NCBI GenBank assembly: GCA_036399695.1
Contig: DASWMP010000147.1
Coordinates: 1 to 35,325 of the forward strand
Reading direction: 5' to 3'
DNA length: 35,325 nucleotides
DNA from: DASVEE01 sp036399695
GTDB taxonomy: Bacteria > Acidobacteriota > Thermoanaerobaculia > Gp7-AA8
This document shows positions 30,625 through 35,325 of the stretch, one piece after another (position 1 is the stretch's first letter; every line of letters begins with the position of its first letter). Made by a program: the position numbers and the translations under genes. The notes beneath the pieces are model-generated. The model was not told the origin of the DNA. It did no database searches and worked only from the letters and a program-made list of their open reading frames with translations.

Positions 30625-31902
30625 GTGAACTACCAACCCGGCTTCGGCAATCACTTCGCCACGGAGGCGCTTGCGGGCGTGCTGCCTGAGGGGCAGAACT
30701 CGCCTCAGAGGGTGGCGCGGGGGCTTTATGCCGAGCAGTTCAGCGGGGCGGCGTTCACGGTGCCGCGGCATGAGAACCGGCGGTCGTGGTTGTACCGGAT
30801 CCGGCCGAGCGTGATGCATGGGCCGTTCTCGGCGGTCGAGCCGCGGCTGTTGCGTGGGGCGTTCGACGAAGTGCCGCCGACGCCGCAGCAGCTTCGGTGG
30901 GATCCGTTGCCGATTCCGCGGGAGCCGGTCGATTTCGTCGAAGGGCTCGTGACGATCTGCGGGAACGGCGACTGGGCCAGTCACTCCGGCGCCGGCGTGC
31001 ACCTCTACGCGTGCAACCGCTCGATGACCGACCGCTTCTTCTACGACGCCGACGGCGAGCTGCTCCTCGTCCCCGAGCAGGGGGCGCTGCGGCTGCACAC
31101 GGAGCTCGGGATCATCGAGCTGCAGCCTGGAGAGATCGCCGTGATGCCGCGCGGGATGAAGTTCCGCGTCGACCTCGCGGGCAGCAGCGCGCGCGGCTAC
31201 GTCTGCGAGAACTTCGGCCTGCCGTTGCGGTTGCCGGAGCTCGGGCCGATCGGCGCGAACGGGCTGGCCAATCCGCGCGACTTCCTGACGCCCGTCGCCG
31301 CGTACGAAGAGCGCGAAGGGGACTTCCAGCTCATCGCCAAATTCGGCGGGCAGCTCTGGTCGGCGCCGATCGCGCACACGCCGCTCGACGTCGTGGCGTG
31401 GCACGGCAACTACGCGCCGTATAAGTACGACCTGGCCCGCTTCAACGTCGTCAACACCGTCTCGTTCGACCATCCGGACCCGTCGATCTTCACGGTGCTG
31501 ACGTCGCCGAGCGAGATCGCCGGCACGGCGAACGTCGACTTTGTCATCTTTCCGCCGCGCTGGATGGTGGCCGAGCACACGTTCCGGCCGCCGTACTTCC
31601 ATCGCAACGTGATGAACGAGTACATGGGCCTCATCCGCGGCGTGTACGACGCGAAAGCCGAAGGCTTCGCGCCGGGCGGCGGCAGCCTGCACAACTGCAT
31701 GTCGGCGCACGGCCCGGACGCCGCCACGTTCAAGGCCGCGAGCAGCGCCGAACTGAAGCCGCAGTTCATCAGCGATACGCTCGCCTTCATGTTCGAGTCG
31801 CGCTTCGTCTTCCGTCCGACCCGCTTCGCCCTCGAGACGCCGCTGCTGCAGCGCGATTACTGGCGCTGCTGGCAGGGGCTCGAGAAGCACTTCCAGGCAT
31901 GA
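30625..31902 (+). CDS. hmgA: Homogentisate 1,2-dioxygenase
   Basis: The 425-residue protein opens with NYQPGFGNHFATEAL, the usual homogentisate dioxygenase start, fixing GTG 30625 as initiator. Iron ligands by alignment with the human enzyme are His326 (PPYFHRN), Glu332 (MNEYMG) and His362 (SAHGPD). It opens the ring of homogentisate to maleylacetoacetate. No Shine-Dalgarno is visible: the start lies two bases after the hairpin-forming repeat tract, so translation may depend on that structure or on a special initiation. Its stop overlaps the next gene's start by four bases (ATGA). Confidence 0.96.
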   Translation: MNYQPGFGNHFATEALAGVLPEGQNSPQRVARGLYAEQFSGAAFTVPRHENRRSWLYRIRPSVMHGPFSAVEPRLLRGAFDEVPPTPQQLRWDPLPIPREPVDFVEGLVTICGNGDWASHSGAGVHLYACNRSMTDRFFYDADGELLLVPEQGALRLHTELGIIELQPGEIAVMPRGMKFRVDLAGSSARGYVCENFGLPLRLPELGPIGANGLANPRDFLTPVAAYEEREGDFQLIAKFGGQLWSAPIAHTPLDVVAWHGNYAPYKYDLARFNVVNTVSFDHPDPSIFTVLTSPSEIAGTANVDFVIFPPRWMVAEHTFRPPYFHRNVMNEYMGLIRGVYDAKAEGFAPGGGSLHNCMSAHGPDAATFKAASSAELKPQFISDTLAFMFESRFVFRPTRFALETPLLQRDYWRCWQGLEKHFQA

Positions 31903-32675
31903 CCGCTCGCGCTCTCTCGGTTCTGCTCGAAGGGCTGATCGACTACGCCGGTCTCTTCCCTCCCGCGAAGCTGCCGATGGAGGAAGCGATCCGCAATTAC
32001 GAGCGCTATCGCGAATCCGGCCGCTCCTGGGCGCTCGGCAAGTTCGTCGTCCCGGCTACGCTTACCGCCGAGGTGCCGGCGAACATCCCGCTGAGCGTCA
32101 TTGCGGAGGTGGATGCCATTCCGCCGCGCTTCCGCGTGCTGGAGATGAAGGCCTCGACGGAGGCGGAGATCGCCCGCATCGCCGAGCAGACGGAAGGGCG
32201 CACCGTGTACGTGGAAGTGAGCGACGTCGGCCTCATCGACGCCATCAGCCAGTACGAGCTGCGCGCGAAGATCCGCACCGGCGGCCTCACGACCGATGCC
32301 TTCCCGACGGCGTCCGCGATCGCGAACTTCATGCGCACCTGCCGCGACTACAGCGTCCCGTTCAAAGCGACGGCGGGGCTGCATCATCCGCTGCGCTGCA
32401 TCCGTCCGCTGACGTACGAGCCGGACGCGCCGCACGGCACGATGCACGGCTTCGTCAACGTGTTCCTCGCCGCGGCGATGCTCAAGCACGCGGAGGAGAT
32501 CCTGATGGACGACGACCCGCGTAACTTCACATTCGACGATGAAGGCGCCGGCTGGCGCGGACGCCGCGTGAGCGTGCACGACCTGGCGGCGGTGCGGCGT
32601 ACGTTCGCGACGTCGTTCGGCTCCTGTTCGTTCGAAGAACCGATTGCCGATCTCGAGGAGCTGGGGTGGCTGTGA
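31899..32675 (+). CDS. Unknown protein between hmgA and fahA
   Basis: This 258-residue soluble protein belongs to a conserved family of unknown function found in several soil phyla. It opens with LLEGLIDYAGLFPPAKLPM and continues with ERYRESGRSWALGKFVVP. Alternating strands and helices follow (LSVIAEVDAIP, FRVLEMKASTEAEI, RTVYVEVSDVGLID), then RAKIRTGGLTTDAFP, VPFKATAGLHHPLR and MHGFVNVFLAAAML. The strand-helix rhythm and the K-x-R-T-G-G, K-A-T-A-G-L-H-H motifs suggest a TIM-barrel enzyme with lysine and histidine near an active site. It overlaps hmgA by four bases and fahA by ten, so it is translationally coupled to both. No glutathione-transferase-type maleylacetoacetate isomerase is in the cluster; this protein occupies that position. 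Confidence 0.85.
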   Translation: MTARALSVLLEGLIDYAGLFPPAKLPMEEAIRNYERYRESGRSWALGKFVVPATLTAEVPANIPLSVIAEVDAIPPRFRVLEMKASTEAEIARIAEQTEGRTVYVEVSDVGLIDAISQYELRAKIRTGGLTTDAFPTASAIANFMRTCRDYSVPFKATAGLHHPLRCIRPLTYEPDAPHGTMHGFVNVFLAAAMLKHAEEILMDDDPRNFTFDDEGAGWRGRRVSVHDLAAVRRTFATSFGSCSFEEPIADLEELGWL

Positions 32676-33844
32676 CCGACTTTCCGATCGAAAACCTGCC
32701 GTTCGGCGTCTTCCGCCGCGACGGCGAAGCGCACATCTGCACGGCCTTCGAGGACCGCATCCTCGACCTGCACGCCTGCATGAAAGCAGGTGTCATCGAC
32801 GAGCCCTCACTGCTCGAGCCGCTGCTCAACAGCTTGATGGCGCAAGGCCGGGCCACGTCGCGCGCGGTGCGCCAGCGGGTGACGGAGCTGATCGCGAGCG
32901 GCGCCGTGGACGCGCATTTCGTTCCGATGGCCGGCGCGGAGATGCTCCTTCCGGTCCGCATCGGCGATTACACGGACTTTTACGCCTCGGTGCACCACGC
33001 GACGAACGTCGGCTCGATGTTCCGCCCCGACAATCCGCTGCTGCCGAATTACAAGTGGGTCCCGATCGGCTATCACGGCCGCGCCTCTTCGATCGTCGTC
33101 AGCGGCACGCCGGTGCATCGCCCGCACGGACAAACGCGCGACGACGCCGACGCTCCCCCGGTCTTCGGCCCCTCGAAGCGCCTCGATTACGAGATGGAGC
33201 TCGGGTTCTTCATCGGCCCGGGCAACAACCTCGGCGATCCGATCCCCGTCACCGACGCGCTCGATCACGTCTTCGGTTTCTGCATCGTGAACGACTGGTC
33301 TGCTCGCGATCTGCAGACGTGGGAGTACCAGCCGCTCGGGCCGTTCCTGGCCAAGAATTTCGCGACGTCGATCTCCCCCTGGATCGTCACGCTCGACGCG
33401 CTGGAGCCCTTCCGCATCCCCGCCACTCCTCGCCCGGAAGGCGATCCCGAACCGCTCCCGCACTTGCAGGACAACGTCGGCTTCGACATCACGGTGGAGG
33501 TCTGGCTGCGCACGGCGAAGATGTCTGAGCCGGTCCGCCTCAGCCGCGGCAATTCCCGCGATATGTACTGGACGGTCGCGCAGCTCGTCGCCCATCACAG
33601 CTCGAACGGCTGCAATCTGATGCCCGGCGATCTCCTCGCCAGCGGCACGATCAGCGGCCCGGCAAAGGATGCACGCGGCTGCCTGCTCGAACTGACGTGG
33701 CGCGGCACGGAACCGCTCCAACTCCCCTCCGGCGAGACGCGCAAGTTCCTCGAGTCCGGCGACGAAGTGATCCTCCACGCCTACTGCGAAAAAGAAGGCC
33801 ACGCGAGAATCGGCTTCGGCTCCTGCCGCGGAATCGTTCGCTGA
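32666..33844 (+). CDS. fahA: Fumarylacetoacetase
   Basis: The 392-residue protein starts at GTG 32666, with GAGGAG five bases upstream inside the preceding gene. The N-terminal SH3-like domain contains ENLPFGVF. The FAH catalytic domain has YTDFYASVHHATNVGSMFRP (catalytic His), WVPIGYHGRASSIV, RLDYEMELGFFIG and NDWSARDLQTWEYQPLGPFL. A later KNFATSISPWIV and NSRDMYWTVAQLVAHHSSNG are also typical. It hydrolyses fumarylacetoacetate to fumarate and acetoacetate, the last step of tyrosine catabolism. It is the last gene of the cluster and is followed by a large inverted repeat. Confidence 0.96.
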   Translation: MAVTDFPIENLPFGVFRRDGEAHICTAFEDRILDLHACMKAGVIDEPSLLEPLLNSLMAQGRATSRAVRQRVTELIASGAVDAHFVPMAGAEMLLPVRIGDYTDFYASVHHATNVGSMFRPDNPLLPNYKWVPIGYHGRASSIVVSGTPVHRPHGQTRDDADAPPVFGPSKRLDYEMELGFFIGPGNNLGDPIPVTDALDHVFGFCIVNDWSARDLQTWEYQPLGPFLAKNFATSISPWIVTLDALEPFRIPATPRPEGDPEPLPHLQDNVGFDITVEVWLRTAKMSEPVRLSRGNSRDMYWTVAQLVAHHSSNGCNLMPGDLLASGTISGPAKDARGCLLELTWRGTEPLQLPSGETRKFLESGDEVILHAYCEKEGHARIGFGSCRGIVR

Positions 33845-33866
33845 TTCAGCAGGGAGACGACCGAAG

Positions 33867-34006
33867 GGCCTCCGGCGGGCGGGCACGGCCCGCAACGCTT
33901 GTTGGCCAAGCCGCAGTCGACCCTGCTTACTAACGTGTTCACTGCGACGCCGTGCGCTGAGCCTGAAGCAACAAGCGTTGCGGGCCGTGCCCGCCCGCCG
34001 GAGGCC
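33867..34006. repeat. 140-bp element with 38-bp perfect inverted arms
   Basis: Bases 33867-33904 are the exact complement of 33969-34006; the inner arm ends CGCAACGCTTGTTG on the left and begins CAACAAGCGTTGCG on the right. Weaker similarity continues outward into GACGACCG and CGGTCATC. The 64-base centre has no gene. It lies between the convergent fahA and the small gene at 34023, so it may terminate both, or be a small non-autonomous mobile element. Confidence 0.8.
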
Positions 34007-34022
34007 TCCCGGTCATCCCGGC

Positions 34023-34241
34023 TCAATTCGCGATCGAGTTCGGGCCAGAAGACCCGCGGCGTTTGCGGGCGAAGCCGCGTTGGACGGCGGCCTGGACGGC
34101 TTCGCGCAGCTCGGCGGAGAGCTGGCCGGTCCAGACCACCTCGGCACCGCTGGCGAACTGGATCTCTGCCTGATTCGTTTCGTGGAAAACGATGCGTGTC
34201 ACGCGGGGTTCGTCATCGTCGGCACGGGGCTTGAGCACCAT
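34023..34241 (-). CDS. Small hypothetical protein, 72 residues
   Basis: I place the start at the ATG complementary to 34239-34241 (MVLKPRADDDEPRVTRIVF); an upstream in-frame ATG would add fourteen residues. The middle (ETNQAEIQFASGAEVVWTGQ) is a small beta segment, followed by the helix AELREAVQAAVQRGFARKRR and a basic tail. It has no signal peptide or recognised motif. It is divergent from rtcA and ends 17 bases from the large inverted repeat. Its size makes it uncertain, but the codon pattern and compact fold look real. Confidence 0.5.
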   Translation of the reverse strand: MVLKPRADDDEPRVTRIVFHETNQAEIQFASGAEVVWTGQLSAELREAVQAAVQRGFARKRRGSSGPNSIAN

Positions 34242-34347
34242 GTTCCACATCCTAACACCGGGCTGCGTCAGAGCGCCGTCCACTCCGGGCCGACGCGGGC
34301 CAGGTCATTGCTCGTCGTCTCTTCGACTGGTCGTAAAGGGGTGAGTC

Positions 34348-35325
34348 GTGATTGTCATTGATGGTTCTCAGGGCGAAGGGGGAGGGCAGATCCTCCGCTC
34401 CTCGCTCGCTCTGTCGCTCGTCACCGGCAAGCCGTTCCGCATCGAGCGGATTCGCGCGCGCCGTCAGAAGCCGGGGCTGCTGCGTCAGCATCTGACGGCG
34501 GTGATGGCGGCGGCGCGTGTCGGCGCGGCGGCGATCGAAGGGGCGGAGCTGGGCTCGCAGCAACTGACGTTCGTGCCCGGCGGGCTGCATGGAGGCGTGT
34601 ATTCGTTCCAGATCGGCACCGCCGGGAGCACGACGCTGGTGCTGCAGACGATCCTCGTGCCGCTGTTCTTCGCCGAGACGGCGTCGACGATCGAGATCGA
34701 AGGAGGGACGCACAACTCGAACTCGCCGCCGTTTGATTTTCTGACCCGCTCGTATCTCCCGCTGCTGCGGCGGATGGGCGCGCGTGCGGAGGTGGAGCTG
34801 GTGCGGCCGGGGTTCTACCCGGCCGGCGGCGGGAAGATTCTCGTGACGGTGGAGCCGTCGAGGCTGGGGCGGCTGGAACTGCTCGAGCGGGGTGCGCTCA
34901 TCGCCACGCGGGCGCGGGCGTGTGTGGCCAACCTCCCGTACGACATCGCCCAGCGGGAAGTGGCGGTGGTGGGGGATAAGCTCGGCTGGACGGAGCTGCA
35001 GGCCCGTACGCTCACCGATTCGGTCGGGCCGGGGAACGTGCTGACGCTCGAAGCGGAGTACGAGCATGTCACGGAGGTGGTGACGGGGTTTGGGGAACGG
35101 GGCGTGCGCGCTGAGGAAGTGGCGTCACGGGCGAGCGAGGAGATGCTGCGCTATCTCAGCGCCGAGGGCGCTGCCGGCGAGCATCTCGCCGATCAACTGC
35201 TGCTGCCGATGGCGTTGGGTGGGGGTGGGGAGTTCACCGCCGTGACGGTGAGCTCGCACACCACCACCAACGCCGAGGTGATCGGGCGGTTTCTGGACGT
35301 GCGGGTGGGGATCGAGGGTGGGCGG
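34348..35325 (+). CDS. rtcA: RNA 3'-terminal phosphate cyclase (partial, runs off window)
   Basis: The reading frame is open to the window edge, giving 326 codons of an expected 340 or so. It starts at GTG 34348 with AAGGGG before it. The opening VIVIDGSQGEGGGQILRSS, then IRARRQKPGLLRQH, IGTAGSTTLVLQTIL, GGTHNSNSPPFDFL and FYPAGGGKI, are RtcA signatures. The catalytic histidine that becomes adenylated is in VSSHTTTNAEVI near the end. The enzyme converts RNA 3'-phosphate to a 2',3'-cyclic phosphate using ATP. RtcB and the RtcR regulator are not seen in the window, though the downstream side is unread. Confidence 0.95.
   Translation, partial: MIVIDGSQGEGGGQILRSSLALSLVTGKPFRIERIRARRQKPGLLRQHLTAVMAAARVGAAAIEGAELGSQQLTFVPGGLHGGVYSFQIGTAGSTTLVLQTILVPLFFAETASTIEIEGGTHNSNSPPFDFLTRSYLPLLRRMGARAEVELVRPGFYPAGGGKILVTVEPSRLGRLELLERGALIATRARACVANLPYDIAQREVAVVGDKLGWTELQARTLTDSVGPGNVLTLEAEYEHVTEVVTGFGERGVRAEEVASRASEEMLRYLSAEGAAGEHLADQLLLPMALGGGGEFTAVTVSSHTTTNAEVIGRFLDVRVGIEGGR

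Noticed and set aside
29135..32000. Long minus-strand frames (490 and 454 codons) opposite hppD and hmgA
   Set aside because: Both cover genes identified by catalytic residues, and their translations are repetitive Arg/Val/Asp-rich shadows.
1..35325. tRNA, rRNA, integrase or intact insertion sequence
   Set aside because: I read the intergenic regions for tRNA-like cloverleaf ends and transposase motifs (DDE, HUH) and saw none. Only repeats and the reverse-transcriptase relic remain.

Overview
This is high G+C chromosomal DNA from a Gram-negative bacterium with an outer membrane: it carries a TolC-type outer-membrane factor, an HlyD-type periplasmic adaptor and several secreted enzymes. No rRNA, tRNA or other taxonomic marker is present. 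The style (DUF2911+TPR protein, TPR-CHAT protein, hppD-hmgA-unknown-fahA cluster, intergenic palindromes and short tandem words) recalls soil Acidobacteriota. That is a low-confidence inference.

Layout. Bases 1-2160 are gene-poor and repeat-rich: a partial palindromic repeat, an array with 21-bp period, one hypothetical gene, then two overlapping ruins. The first ruin is a group II intron-type reverse transcriptase broken by frameshifts and an internal inversion. The second is an internally deleted copy of the aldo/keto reductase locus that lies intact at 2.7-3.85 kb. Bases 2165-2684 hold a type II toxin-antitoxin pair. Bases 2886-7067 are a co-oriented run: Tat-signal aldo/keto reductase homologue, DoxX membrane protein, secreted protein, alpha/beta esterase and phosphinothricin-type acetyltransferase. 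Bases 7259-13319 hold a DUF2911/TPR protein, a proline/alanine-rich secreted protein, a complete extracellular isoamylase, a B12-binding/radical-SAM-like protein without the Fe-S cysteines, and a YqiA-like hydrolase.

Bases 13563-20615 are a tightly packed efflux operon: TetR regulator, HlyD adaptor, two ABC ATPases, two ABC-2 permeases and a TolC-type factor. It corresponds to the E. coli cecR-ybhGFSR system with ybhF split into two genes and an outer-membrane channel added. Five successive junctions overlap by four bases, and a double palindrome directly before the TetR start is a likely operator.

Bases 20672-28970 hold an FAD amine/amino-acid oxidase, a membrane-anchored unknown, a more A/T-rich unit of an unknown protein plus a subtilisin-type protease, purF, and a 1002-residue membrane-anchored TPR-CHAT protease-like protein. 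Bases 29270-33844 are a tyrosine/homogentisate catabolic operon (hppD, hmgA, unknown gene, fahA) with no maleylacetoacetate isomerase; the unknown gene sits where that enzyme would be expected. The window ends with a large perfect inverted repeat, a small hypothetical gene and the start of rtcA.

A theme throughout is intergenic repeats: long perfect inverted repeats between genes, and tandem 7-9 base words that form hairpins at gene junctions and are translated into some protein ends. Several genes have a -10-like hexamer 6-7 bases before the start codon and no ribosome-binding site, which suggests leaderless transcripts.
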